Assembly (NCBI RefSeq): GCF_904846625.1
Contig: NZ_CAJHBL010000003.1
Coordinates: forward strand, 62,001-126,000
Source of the DNA: Psychrobacter sp. JCM 18900
Lineage (GTDB): Bacteria > Pseudomonadota > Gammaproteobacteria > Pseudomonadales > Moraxellaceae
Length of the DNA: 64,000 nt
Reading direction: 5' to 3'
In this document: piece after piece, positions 38,659 through 47,652 of the stretch
How positions within the stretch are numbered: position 1 is the stretch's first letter
How the letters are laid out: each line of letters begins with the position of its first letter
The notes under the pieces: generated by a model
The model's input: the letters and a program-made list of their open reading frames with translations, nothing else
Database searches by the model: none
What the model was told of the DNA's origin: nothing
Program-made: the position numbers and the translations under genes

Positions 38659-39681
38659 ATGACGTTACCCAATGTAGACATGGTTAAAAACAGCCAAGCC
38701 CCGTTACTACAAGTGCAAGATGTGCATACGACATTTAATATTAAACAAAAAGGGACGTACTTTTGGCAAAAACCGGACACCTTAAAAGCCGTCAATGGCG
38801 TCTCGTTTGAGCTATTCGCTGGCGAGACTTTAGGCGTGGTAGGTGAGTCGGGCTGCGGTAAATCAACGCTGGCAAGAACGATTATCGGCCTAGTGAGAGC
38901 CAATGCTGGCAGTATTAAATTTGGTGATGAAGAGATCGTAGGCGCTTCCAAAAAAACCATGAGAATGAAGCGCAAAGACATTCAAATGATATTCCAAGAT
39001 CCGCTAGCGTCGCTTAATCCGCGCATGACAGTAGGCGATATCATCGCAGAACCACTACGTACGTATTATCCAGAAATGAAAAAAGCGGCAGTGCAGGATG
39101 AAGTACGTGCCCTGATGAAAAAAGTTGGGCTGCTGTCCAATCAGATTAACCGTTATCCGCATGAGTTTTCTGGTGGTCAGTGTCAGCGCATTGGTATTGC
39201 CCGCGCACTGATACTAAAGCCCAAAATCATCATCTGTGATGAGCCAGTATCCGCGCTTGATGTCTCCATTCAAGCGCAGGTCATCAACTTATTGCAAGAC
39301 ATACAGCAAGAAATGGGCTTAGCGCTGATTTTTATCGCTCATGATCTGTCCGTGATTAAGCATATCGCCGATCGGGTACTGGTCATGTATCTGGGCCATG
39401 CCGTTGAGCTAGGTATAAACGAAGCTGTATATGGAAATCCGACGCATCCCTATACACAAGCACTAATGTCAGCGGTACCATTACCTGATCCTATTGCCGA
39501 ACGTAATAAGGTCATTCAGTTATTAGAGGGCGACTTACCAAGTCCAATCAACCCACCATCAGGCTGTGTATTCCGTACTCGCTGTCCAATAGCGGATAGC
39601 GAGTGTGCCCAAATCAAACCTGTGTTAGAAGGCACTTTGAATCACAGAGTCGCTTGTCTGAAGAATAAGGTTGGGCTTTAA
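38659..39681 (+). CDS. oppF: Oligopeptide ABC transporter ATPase OppF
   Basis: A 340-residue ATPase partner of OppD. Walker A GESGCGKSTLART, Q-loop QDPLASLNPRMTVGDII, signature FSGGQCQRIGIARAL, Walker B IIICDEPVSALDVS, and the C-terminal GCVFRTRCPIADSEC. Its ATG lies 3 bp after the oppD stop. The complete A-B-C-D-F order means the operon can make a whole importer. Confidence 0.95.
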   Translation: MTLPNVDMVKNSQAPLLQVQDVHTTFNIKQKGTYFWQKPDTLKAVNGVSFELFAGETLGVVGESGCGKSTLARTIIGLVRANAGSIKFGDEEIVGASKKTMRMKRKDIQMIFQDPLASLNPRMTVGDIIAEPLRTYYPEMKKAAVQDEVRALMKKVGLLSNQINRYPHEFSGGQCQRIGIARALILKPKIIICDEPVSALDVSIQAQVINLLQDIQQEMGLALIFIAHDLSVIKHIADRVLVMYLGHAVELGINEAVYGNPTHPYTQALMSAVPLPDPIAERNKVIQLLEGDLPSPINPPSGCVFRTRCPIADSECAQIKPVLEGTLNHRVACLKNKVGL

Positions 39682-39791
39682 TTAACTTACATCCATGATG
39701 CTATCGGTATAAAGAACACTAGTATAGATAATTCATCAGCGTAGTCAGTGATGTCCACTATGTAGTGGTTTTAGCTGCGGTAGAGTATATT

Positions 39792-40046
39792 TTAATAAAA
39801 CTCTATTCTACTCAGTACATGCTCTTGTACTAGATAGGCACAGATGTAGGCACTTGGCCACGCAAACATAAAAGCCAGTCCCCACGAATGCATCAACTCC
39901 ATAAAAAACCCGTCGATGAAGCCTTGTTTGACCACCAACAGGGCTGTTGAGATAATCAGTGACATCATCATTGCCATCAGGCCTGTAAAGATAAGGCGGT
40001 AATATTTGCGGCGCGTACGTATTCTGATAGTGGGGAAGTTGGCCAT
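39792..40046 (-). CDS. DUF2798 membrane protein
   Basis: An 84-residue protein with two hydrophobic segments (about 18-38 and 50-72) and the pattern RRKYYRLIFTGLMAMMMSLIISTALL then AFMFAWPSAYICAYL, matching DUF2798. Function unknown. It stands alone, convergent with oppF. Confidence 0.8.
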   Translation of the reverse strand: MANFPTIRIRTRRKYYRLIFTGLMAMMMSLIISTALLVVKQGFIDGFFMELMHSWGLAFMFAWPSAYICAYLVQEHVLSRIEFY

Positions 40047-40386
40047 AGTATTCGGTTGTCCTACATAGTGTTAGCTATGCCCAGCCTATGATGCGGGCAT
40101 ACGTTGTAAGTTAATAGTTAGGTGGTGAGCAGGCATAATAAATGGATAAGGTATTGGCTACCAGTGTTCATCATACTCCGTGAGGTCAAACGGGTAAAAT
40201 CGTTATTATCAATGGTAGGGTTTGCGATATGTTATTAATATGATTATTGTCTTTAAGGCAGCATTTTAAAGCTTTTTGAAGAGGTTATTGCTAAAAGGAA
40301 TATCTCTAAAAACAGCACGTTCTCAACAGTCGATTTTGCTACGATAACTTACTATAACTAAGACCAAAAACAACTAGGAGTATAGT
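40047..40386. other. Gene-free region upstream of the racemase gene
   Basis: 340 bp. No gene, strong promoter or stable hairpin was found apart from the TAGGAG ribosome-binding site at 40375-40380. Confidence 0.4.
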
Positions 40387-41106
40387 ATCGCAGTTCAAGA
40401 ACAACGAGGCTCTCAACAAAAAACATTAGGAATCATCGGTGGTATGAGCTGGGAGAGTACCGAGAGCTATTATCGTCTGATTAATGAAGGTGTCAAGCAT
40501 CAGCTTGGCGGACTACATTCCGCAGATTTATTGATTCATAGTGTGGATTTTGCGTTGATCAATACGTTACAGGAGCAAGGCAGATGGGACGAGCTAGGTG
40601 TGATAATGGTTAACAGTGCTCAGCGTCTACAAGCAGCTGGCGTACAAGGAATCATGATTGCCTCTAACACGATGCACAAACTGGTCGATGACGTGCGCTC
40701 CGCCACAGACTTGCCATTGACTCACATCGCTGATGCGACTACTGATGCTATCAAAAAACAAAATCTTACCAAAATAGCCTTACTTGGTACTCAGTTTACG
40801 ATGACTCAAGATTTTTATAAGCAGCGTCTTATGGATGCGGGTTTACAAGTATTGATACCAGAAGATGAGGCAAGAGCAGAAGTGCACCGCATTATCAAAA
40901 AAGAGCTGTGTGTCGGTGAGTTTAAAGACAGCTCACGAGAGTATTATCGTCAAGTGATTAAAGATTTGGCAGCGCAAGGGGCAGAGGGTGTGATCTTGGG
41001 CTGCACAGAGATTGGTCTACTTATCAAACAGGCTGATAGCCCTATACCTGTATTTGATACCACAGCTATTCATGCAGCTGCGGCGGTGGATTTTTTGTTA
41101 GAGTAG
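40387..41106 (+). CDS. Aspartate/glutamate racemase family protein, apparent ATC start
   Basis: A 239-residue YgeA-like amino acid racemase. The family begins KTLGIIGGMSWEST; here TLGIIGG lies upstream of the first ATG (40444), so that ATG would remove the first strand and glycine loop. Upstream in frame are only sense codons back to a TAG at 40375-40377, with no ATG, GTG or TTG. A TAGGAG ribosome-binding site sits six bases before an ATC at 40387. Catalytic Cys pair: the first Cys is replaced by Ser (IMIASNTMHK), the second is in GVILGCTEIG. E. coli YgeA has VLCTNTMHK at the first site, so the enzyme may have lost racemase activity. Confidence 0.8.
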   Translation: MAVQEQRGSQQKTLGIIGGMSWESTESYYRLINEGVKHQLGGLHSADLLIHSVDFALINTLQEQGRWDELGVIMVNSAQRLQAAGVQGIMIASNTMHKLVDDVRSATDLPLTHIADATTDAIKKQNLTKIALLGTQFTMTQDFYKQRLMDAGLQVLIPEDEARAEVHRIIKKELCVGEFKDSSREYYRQVIKDLAAQGAEGVILGCTEIGLLIKQADSPIPVFDTTAIHAAAAVDFLLE

Positions 41107-41131
41107 TGCGGACTGATAAAAACATTTAAAC

Positions 41132-42175
41132 CTATAACGTTTTTACCAGTCGCTCAAGCAGTTCAAACGTGCTCTCTCGTTTGACCAAAGTTACCCCTTG
41201 TCCTGCCCATAAGGATTGATGTTCTGCATCTCTGTTCTGAGACGCATTAGCTCGCATAAATTTGGTCATGGCATTTAATTGAGGATAGGGCGGTAGCTCA
41301 TTAGCGCTTTCAAATTTGGCAAAGTCACGTAGATAATTATTCAATAAACCACGAGCGAGTTTACCTGAAAACAATCGAGTTAAGCGCGTTTCTGAGCTGC
41401 GTCTATTGTGACTAGTATCGAGTAAAGCTTGTTTATAAATATTATTGATACCGCATTGGTCGGTGGTCAAGAACGCCGTTCCCATTTGTGCAAGCTCAGC
41501 ACCTGCCGCTTGTACTGCTTTGATATCCTGTCCTGTCATAATGCCACCTGCTGCAATCAAAGGAATATCAGTACAGGCGCGGGTTTGGCCAATCAAAGTC
41601 AATAATCCCAATGGATCGCTTTCACTTTGCGGTAACCAACCACCGCGATGACCTCCCGCTTCGACCCCTTGTACACATACCGCATCTGCGCCAATATCTG
41701 CCCATTCTTTCGCTTCTAGTGGATGATTGGCGGTGCCGATGACGCGCGTGCCGAGACTTTGCAGACGCTGAACTTGCTCAGCACTGATAATGCCAAAGGT
41801 AAAACTGGCAACAGGCACAGGGTTGTCATAGAGCACTTGTAGCTGCTCTGCGAAGCTCTGAGCGGGACATTCAGCTAGTGCAAATTCGATATTATTGTCT
41901 TGGTAGTACTCACTCAGCCAAGCGGGAATTGCGGTATCAAAGGTGCTCGACTCATACTCAGATAACACCATTAGATTAATCATAAAAGGACGGTCGGTGA
42001 GCGATTTAATGGTATCAATTTGGCTGGTCAAAACATTTGGCGCAGTCATGCCAGATCCTAATGAGCCCAGTCCACCAAATTTACTCACCGTTACTGCTAG
42101 TTCAGGTGTGGTTGCTCCTGCCATTGGTGCTTGAACGATCGGATAGGTTAAGTTTAGAGTATCAAGTAAGGTCAT
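41132..42175 (-). CDS. Nitronate monooxygenase (2-nitropropane dioxygenase) family protein
   Basis: A 347-residue FMN-dependent TIM-barrel enzyme. It contains YPIVQAPMAGATTPELAVTVSKFGGLGSLG at the N terminus, the FMN-binding VCVQGVEAGGHRG, IPLIAAGGIMTGQDIKA and QMGTAFLTTDQ. Members oxidise toxic nitronates such as propionate 3-nitronate. It is convergent with the racemase, 26 bp apart, with no clear terminator between them. Confidence 0.92.
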   Translation of the reverse strand: MTLLDTLNLTYPIVQAPMAGATTPELAVTVSKFGGLGSLGSGMTAPNVLTSQIDTIKSLTDRPFMINLMVLSEYESSTFDTAIPAWLSEYYQDNNIEFALAECPAQSFAEQLQVLYDNPVPVASFTFGIISAEQVQRLQSLGTRVIGTANHPLEAKEWADIGADAVCVQGVEAGGHRGGWLPQSESDPLGLLTLIGQTRACTDIPLIAAGGIMTGQDIKAVQAAGAELAQMGTAFLTTDQCGINNIYKQALLDTSHNRRSSETRLTRLFSGKLARGLLNNYLRDFAKFESANELPPYPQLNAMTKFMRANASQNRDAEHQSLWAGQGVTLVKRESTFELLERLVKTL

Positions 42176-42510
42176 GACGGGTAGACTTTTATTAAGGTGT
42201 TTGCATGACTTACTTTAACAGAACAGGGCGAACAGTACGTGAGATAGTGTTTATTTAGTTAGGAAATAGGAGAGGTGGGTTTCGGCTACAGTTTTGTAGT
42301 TAAAATAGTTGACTATAAAACTGTCGTTAAAATTCATTAATGCATATACTTGATGTGATTAAGGTATCCAACCAAAGGAAATTGAATTAAATGAAAAACT
42401 TCTAGACTCTTGTAGAATAATATTAGGCTAAGTGCAATAATTATGGTAAGTCCGTATTTGTAACTTAAAAAGTCCTATGATTCAAAAATTCAAATGATAT
42501 GAGAAAGAAT
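42176..42510. other. Gene-free region with a 13-bp inverted repeat
   Basis: 335 bp between divergent genes. The main feature is ACAGTTTTGTAGT (42288-42300) and its complement, one wobble apart, at 42312-42324. No other element was recognised. Confidence 0.5.
42288..42324. repeat. Inverted repeat, possible operator
   Basis: 13-bp arms with an 11-base loop and no T-run, so it looks more like a protein-binding site than a terminator. Confidence 0.5.
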
Positions 42511-43122
42511 ATGAAAAATAATGATTTTCTAGATGAGCCTACTGAAGATTTAATAAAGCAGTATATAGATAAATTCGAATTAGATGAAAGGTACAAGTAT
42601 GGAGATAGTGCAATAATAAAACTGTTCGAAGCTTTTCCAAATAACACTTCTCTTGAAGATATTATTTTAAAGGTCAGTGTGATTAATGAGCTATATAGCA
42701 CTAGCATTTATAGTGTTTTTAAGGTGGCTCAGCATATATTAGAGTGTGATGTCGATGAAAACATAAAGGCAGGAAATCCGGAGCTTGTACATCAAATCGC
42801 TACTGGACATAACATTCGTACTAAAAAGAATAATAAAGAAATCAATTTTTATTCTTTTGCTACTAAGTATTGCAATTGGCATAACCAAATAGATTATTCT
42901 ATATATGACAGCTTCGTAGAAAAGACACTCATCGCCTACAAGGAAAGAGATAGTTTTTCAGACTTTAAGAAGAAAGATTTAAAGAGTTTTAAAAAATTTC
43001 ACCAAGTGATTTTAGATTTTATTACGTATTATAATCTTAACGGGAAAAATGCGAAAGATATTGATAAGTTCTTATGGATATATGGAAAAGAGAAGTTCCC
43101 ACCTAGTTATAAAAATAATTAA
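42511..43122 (+). CDS. Uncharacterised AT-rich orphan protein
   Basis: A 203-residue soluble protein with no known motif I can name. Conserved-looking features: VINELYSTSIYSVFKVAQHI, and FYSFATKYCNWHNQIDYSIYDSFVEKTL, a pattern I associate with uncharacterised proteins from phages and accessory regions. The tail is basic (EKFPPSYKNN). Either ATG 42499 or 42511 may start it; 42511 has a weak AGAAAG site. DNA is markedly AT-rich relative to neighbours, suggesting transfer. Confidence 0.7.
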   Translation: MKNNDFLDEPTEDLIKQYIDKFELDERYKYGDSAIIKLFEAFPNNTSLEDIILKVSVINELYSTSIYSVFKVAQHILECDVDENIKAGNPELVHQIATGHNIRTKKNNKEINFYSFATKYCNWHNQIDYSIYDSFVEKTLIAYKERDSFSDFKKKDLKSFKKFHQVILDFITYYNLNGKNAKDIDKFLWIYGKEKFPPSYKNN

Positions 43123-43276
43123 ATAGGTTCTAACGGCTTCTCTACCACTCAGTTTTAATTCTTTGTAAGATATTAATTCTTACTAAGATTCTCAAAAAAA
43201 GATCAGTATCCAAGCCGCCAAAACGATGACTAAGAAACTGACCCGTTCTTATAACTTTGTTACTTAAAATTTGTTA

Positions 43277-43654
43277 CTAATTCAACTGCAAAGATCCCTT
43301 TGCATTCATCAATAGCTCAACCACATCATCACCACTAATTACTTCAAAGCGCTTGTCGATATCTGACTCTTCTACACCGTTGTGTTTCATACAAGCGCCG
43401 CAGACCAATACTTGACCACCTTTTTCGATAAAGGCTTCTAGTAACTCACCAGCTGGCTCAAACGGATCGCCGATATCTACATGGTTTAGCGCGTTTGGTT
43501 TTGCTAGATGTACGGCATCCACCATTAATATCACAGTAGCAGAATGGCCTTTTTTCAGTGCCACGCCTGCCATGGTAAACGCTAAGGTGATTTTGCTTGG
43601 GTTTGATTCGCTATTATCAAATAACGTGCCGACATAATCTGTTGTATTAGCCAT
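43277..43654 (-). CDS. DsrE/DsrF-like sulfur-relay family protein
   Basis: A 125-residue DsrE-fold protein. It contains KITLAFTMAGVALKKGHSATVILMVDAVHLA and, near the C terminus, QVLVCGACMKHNGVEESDI; the CxxC-like Cys pair is at the usual active position. Related proteins carry persulfide sulfur, but stand-alone homologues are mostly uncharacterised. Monocistronic, with a GGAGAA ribosome-binding site. Confidence 0.85.
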   Translation of the reverse strand: MANTTDYVGTLFDNSESNPSKITLAFTMAGVALKKGHSATVILMVDAVHLAKPNALNHVDIGDPFEPAGELLEAFIEKGGQVLVCGACMKHNGVEESDIDKRFEVISGDDVVELLMNAKGSLQLN

Positions 43655-43831
43655 ATTATTCTCCTTATAAGACTATATTTGTTTTATCTGAGTATGTACT
43701 CACCACTATCGTAACATTTATTATATGTATTTATATAATGAGTTGTTATGAAATAGTAGCTATAAGGTTGCTTGCTTGTACTATCTGTTAAACAAGATAA
43801 AAGTAATGGATTTTTAGCTTATAAAGTTAAG

Positions 43832-44383
43832 TTAGTCAGCTGTATCGACAGGCGGCCACGGACGATCAGCATCACTTTTGATCCATTCAGCTACGTAACC
43901 CGTTGGTGGTAGATCCCAATCAGATTGACCCAACGCAGCGAGTACTTGTGCCGTGTCAATTACTCTGCCACCTTTGGTCACACCCGTACGCAGTAGTCCA
44001 GATGAGCAAGGCTGTCCTTTGACCCACATTGATTGCTCAATATACAGCCAGCGCGCGTCGATACCGACGATTTTGGTTTTGAGCGTGACTTTTTGAAAGG
44101 CGCGAATACGCTTACGGTATTGGATAGTGCTGCCAGCGATGACCAAACCCCAGCGTTGTTTTAACAACTGCTTGCCAAGCCCAGTCCGTACTGCAAAGTC
44201 CATACGACCCAAATCATACAGCGTAAATACGCGGCCGTTATTCATCTCCAAAAAATTATCTATATCGGATAAGCGGCAGCGAAACTGAATTTCACTGGTG
44301 TCCTTAAACGTCAGTGTGTCGCCTTTTTTTGCTTTTAGGGCAGCATGAGCGATGGTGCTAGCATAACGGATAAATGGGTACAT
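43832..44383 (-). CDS. Acyl-CoA thioesterase-like (hotdog fold) protein
   Basis: A 183-residue hotdog-fold protein of the THEM6/FcbC-like group. Features: RCRLSDIDNFLEMNNGRVFTLYDLGRMDF, RWGLVIAGSTIQYRKRIRAFQKVTLKT and DARWLYIEQSMW. The usual activating Asp/Glu region of 4HBT enzymes is replaced by the NNGRVFTLYDLGR pattern typical of this subgroup. Substrate unknown. It follows the YheT-type hydrolase on the same strand, with a 59-bp gap. Confidence 0.82.
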   Translation of the reverse strand: MYPFIRYASTIAHAALKAKKGDTLTFKDTSEIQFRCRLSDIDNFLEMNNGRVFTLYDLGRMDFAVRTGLGKQLLKQRWGLVIAGSTIQYRKRIRAFQKVTLKTKIVGIDARWLYIEQSMWVKGQPCSSGLLRTGVTKGGRVIDTAQVLAALGQSDWDLPPTGYVAEWIKSDADRPWPPVDTAD

Positions 44384-44442
44384 AAAACACTCTCAAAAAG
44401 TTATGAACGTTGGCGTTATTATTTTGTCATTGATGACAGTGA

Positions 44443-45540
44443 TTATTTATTGTCAGAGATCACACCTTGAGAAGGTTCGCTAGTAGAAGCCACACCAATC
44501 CAATTAAAATAAGCGCTGACAGTTTCAGGTATCCAGTTGATATCGAATTTTGAAGTCTTGGACTTTTTATCATCGGTGACAGACGATTTGCTTTTGGACT
44601 GACCATTGTCTGAGCGATAGCGCAGATAACCGATGTGTCCACCGTGCGCAGTATCTAAGATAGTGACACTCTCAGAGACATCATTTGGGGTAGCGGTAAA
44701 GCCGATAAAAGGGTCGTCCTTTGCACTGATTAATAGCAGAGGGTGAGTGACGTTGCGCAAATACGGCATGGCGGATGCGGTATGATAATAGTCGTTTTTG
44801 GAGCGATATCCGTGACGCGGCGCGGTAAAGATATCATCGAAATCACTGATACGATTGGCAGCTTTGATAGAGTTGATTTCATCTTGAGTGAGATCGTTTG
44901 CCAATGCTTTTTTGATAATTGGGTTAAGCAGATAAGGCGTATAGATACGATGACTCAAGAAGCTGTGCATAGTAATGGCAGCTGAAGACATATCGACTGG
45001 CGCGGAGATAACAACGGCACCTTTACAAAGGACTTTGTCCTCATATTCGCCCATGTATTTGGCCAGTGCATTACCACCTAATGAGACGCCAACGGCATAG
45101 ATATTGGCATACTGCTCATGCAAATTCTGTAGCGCATGATGCACTTCATCAGTGTCGCCGGCATTATAAAATACTGTACCACTAGCAGGAATACCACCGC
45201 AACTGCGGAAATGTGCCACCACAAAATGCCAGCCTTGCGTGTGCATTTGGTACGCTAGTGCGCGTGCGTAATGACTGTCACTACTACCTTCCATACCGTG
45301 GAAGAGAACAATCAATGGGGTTTGCTCAAGCTCGCCATCTTTTGATGCTTCTACAGGATGCGCATCATAAAAGTCATAGGCAATATCGCTCTCGTCCAGT
45401 GAGTCCTTTTCGACCACACGGCGGTAGGTCGGTGCCTTTGGCGCAAAAAACTTAGGCAAGATGCTTTGCAAGTGTGGATTGGTTAGCCAAAAGGGCGGCT
45501 TAAAAGGGGCTGGAGAAAAAGGTTTGGTTGAAGTTGACAT
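44443..45540 (-). CDS. YheT-family alpha/beta hydrolase
   Basis: A 365-residue alpha/beta hydrolase. It contains FKPPFWLTNPHLQSILPKFF (typical YheT/ABHD1-3 start), the oxyanion segment LFHGMEGSSDSHYARALA, the nucleophile elbow VGVSLGGNALAKYMGE, and the C-terminal Asp/His in AKDDPFIG and AHGGHIGYLR. Natural substrate unknown; relatives act on lipid esters. A Lys/Ser-rich insert precedes the last helix. Confidence 0.88.
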   Translation of the reverse strand: MSTSTKPFSPAPFKPPFWLTNPHLQSILPKFFAPKAPTYRRVVEKDSLDESDIAYDFYDAHPVEASKDGELEQTPLIVLFHGMEGSSDSHYARALAYQMHTQGWHFVVAHFRSCGGIPASGTVFYNAGDTDEVHHALQNLHEQYANIYAVGVSLGGNALAKYMGEYEDKVLCKGAVVISAPVDMSSAAITMHSFLSHRIYTPYLLNPIIKKALANDLTQDEINSIKAANRISDFDDIFTAPRHGYRSKNDYYHTASAMPYLRNVTHPLLLISAKDDPFIGFTATPNDVSESVTILDTAHGGHIGYLRYRSDNGQSKSKSSVTDDKKSKTSKFDINWIPETVSAYFNWIGVASTSEPSQGVISDNK

Positions 45541-45650
45541 ATTTTGGTCTTATTTAATGATCGTGAAAAAATAAATAGAGTAGTGTGATAAGGGTTTTTT
45601 ATCATAACGCCAGTACCTGTGAAAACCAATAATTTTCAGTGAACGCATGA

Positions 45651-45689
45651 TTACTGAAAACAGTTATTGAAAACAGCTACTGAAAAAAT
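45651..45689. repeat. 13-bp tandem repeat, three copies
   Basis: TTACTGAAAACAG, TTATTGAAAACAG, CTACTGAAAAAAT in direct succession, in the gap between the YheT and YigZ genes. Confidence 0.6.
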
Positions 45690-45755
45690 CTAACAAATAA
45701 GCATATTGAAAAGAAAACTATCTAAAACGGCCGATAAGTAGTTAATCAGAAATTT

Positions 45756-46358
45756 TTAATCTTCTGAATTGTCCAATACTCGACCATCCATTGCTAAACG
45801 CGCTTTTAAATTTTCGACATCTGCTTCAGCAAGTGTGGCGGTTAGGGTTACTTGCTTGCTATAGGCGACATCGTCGATGTGACCGCCAAGGCTCTCTATC
45901 ATATAGCGGCATTGCGCTTCGGTCGCAAATTCTGCCAGTATTTGAATCTGGGTCATCGGTACATAAGGGTTTAGTATCATCTCGTCGACGGCCGCTTGAG
46001 CAGAGCCCGCATAAGCACGGGTGAGACCGCCAGCACCCAATTTAATACCACCGAAGTAACGTACCACGATGATAATCACATTGCCGATCGACTTATGCTG
46101 CAGTACATTCAGTATCGGTCGACCAGCCGTACCGCTAGGCTCGCCATCATCATCGAAACCAGCACTAGTGGTATTATCTGGATCACCGATGATGTATCCC
46201 CAGCAGAAATGGCGTGCATCGGGGTATTGCTCGCGCAGTTGTTCCACGTGAAACATTGCTTGCTCGCGAGAGGTCACCGGATAGGCGTAAGCGATAAACT
46301 CAGATTTTTTAATTTCGAGTCGCGTGGTAACGGCACGTTTTAGCGTTTGATAGCTCAT
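45756..46358 (-). CDS. YigZ/IMPACT family protein
   Basis: A 200-residue protein of the YigZ/IMPACT family. Hallmark: AGFDDDGEPSGTAGRPILNVLQ and VVRYFGGIKLGAGGLTRAYAGS. Relatives include a eukaryotic regulator of translation; the bacterial role is not settled. An almost perfect parS lies within the gene at MFHVEQ. Confidence 0.9.
   Translation of the reverse strand: MSYQTLKRAVTTRLEIKKSEFIAYAYPVTSREQAMFHVEQLREQYPDARHFCWGYIIGDPDNTTSAGFDDDGEPSGTAGRPILNVLQHKSIGNVIIIVVRYFGGIKLGAGGLTRAYAGSAQAAVDEMILNPYVPMTQIQILAEFATEAQCRYMIESLGGHIDDVAYSKQVTLTATLAEADVENLKARLAMDGRVLDNSED
46240..46255. promoter_or_regulatory. parS: parS-like site inside the yigZ-like gene
   Basis: TGTTCCACGTGAAACA, one mismatch to consensus; codes part of MFHVEQ on the minus strand. 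Confidence 0.7.
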
Positions 46359-46524
46359 ATTTCATCAGGCTTAGGTTGGATATGTTAAACTGGTCTGACT
46401 TTCACTGGCTTTTGTATTAAGCACAGTGTTCATTTAATTTTTCATTATAGTACCATTTCTAACCATCGAAGATAACGAGCCGCTCACGGCTGAGTGCTGG
46501 CGTCGTTAGTTTCTGATTTAGGGC

Positions 46525-46533
46525 TGGTATAAT
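46525..46533 (+). promoter_or_regulatory. Extended -10 promoter of rsuA
   Basis: TGGTATAAT, a perfect extended -10. No good -35. Transcription would start near 46540, giving a short leader to the ATG at 46556. Confidence 0.6.
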
Positions 46534-46555
46534 AAAACCGATGGTAGTAAATAGT

Positions 46556-47260
46556 ATGCGTTTAGATAAATTCATTAGTAAAGCCACCGAGCTGTCGCGT
46601 AAAGAGTCAAAAAAGATCATGCACGCCGGCGAAATCACCGTAAACGATCAAGTGGTTAAAGATCCTGGCCTACATGTCGATGTGGTCAATGATGATGTGA
46701 TGTGGGCAGGCGAGCCGTTGTCGGTCGCTGCGGGCAATCGCTATATCTTATTGTATAAGCCTGAAGGCTTCGAGTGCACGCTAAAAGTTAAAGAGTATCC
46801 AATTGTCACCGAACTGATTGCTGTACCAGAATTGGGCAGCTTGCGTATCGCTGGGCGTCTCGATGTCGATACCACTGGCGCATTGCTCATGAGTGATGAT
46901 GGCGGCTGGCTGCACCGTGTCACCAGTCCTAAGCACGAGCATGCAAAGGTGTACGAGCTGACTTTGGCAGATGCAATGGATAGTGATGCACAAGAAAAAG
47001 CCGTTAAGAAAGTGGCTGAAGGCATCTTGCTTGAAGGGGATTACGAGCCAACCAAGCCTGCTGTTCTTGAGTTCATTGATGAAAAACATGCACGTCTGAC
47101 ATTAGAACAGGGCAAATACCATCAGGTCAAACGTATGATGGGTTACTTCGGTAATCGAGTAACTGAGCTGCACCGCGCTAGTATCGGTCATATCAATCTA
47201 GAAGGCCTAGAAAAAGGCGATAGCCGTTTCTTAACGCCAGAAGAAGTTGCCAAGTTTTAA
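46556..47260 (+). CDS. rsuA: 16S rRNA pseudouridine-516 synthase RsuA
   Basis: This 234-residue enzyme isomerises U516 of 16S rRNA to pseudouridine. An N-terminal S4 RNA-binding domain (MRLDKFISKATELSRKESKK...) precedes the catalytic domain, with the key Asp in GRLDVDTTGALLMSDDG and the later KYHQVKRMMGYFGNRV. The ATG at 46556 gives the family-standard start MRLDKFI; the earlier ATG at 46541 would lie at the predicted transcript start. Confidence 0.9.
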   Translation: MRLDKFISKATELSRKESKKIMHAGEITVNDQVVKDPGLHVDVVNDDVMWAGEPLSVAAGNRYILLYKPEGFECTLKVKEYPIVTELIAVPELGSLRIAGRLDVDTTGALLMSDDGGWLHRVTSPKHEHAKVYELTLADAMDSDAQEKAVKKVAEGILLEGDYEPTKPAVLEFIDEKHARLTLEQGKYHQVKRMMGYFGNRVTELHRASIGHINLEGLEKGDSRFLTPEEVAKF

Positions 47261-47652
47261 GAAATAAGCACTGAAACTATTAAGCTTTGGCATTAGTATT
47301 TGTCTTGAAATTACCGTTTTAAACCCATTAGCAGCCGCTACCCAGTGTGCTGCTTTTTGCGGTCTGCTATATTGTATTTATGTCTACTACCTACCTGTGT
47401 TGCCTATCTCTTAAAGCTAAGTAGCAGTTTTGCGACATTAGCCATTTTTTGCTTTGCAAAACTATCTCATATGCTACAGTCTTTTTTATCTATATTTTTA
47501 TGACAGACAACCCTTAAACCAACTCTAAAAATCTGACTAATCAGAAAATAGTTGCTATCTTTCAGTTGGTGGTAGCTTTGGAATTGGTCTTAATATCGAA
47601 AACTGCCATTATTAAAAACTGCCATTATTAAAAACCAGATAGGAATTTCTCT
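47261..47652 (+). other. rsuA-dsbC-like intergenic region
   Basis: 392 bp. It has the rsuA terminator at 47330-47358 and, just before the next gene, two direct copies of AAAACTGCCATTATT (about 47598-47630). No gene was found. Confidence 0.5.
47330..47358 (+). terminator. Terminator after rsuA
   Basis: AGCAGC (47330-47335) pairs with GCTGCT (47349-47354), with inner CGCT/AGTG pairing, then TTTT. Confidence 0.55.
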
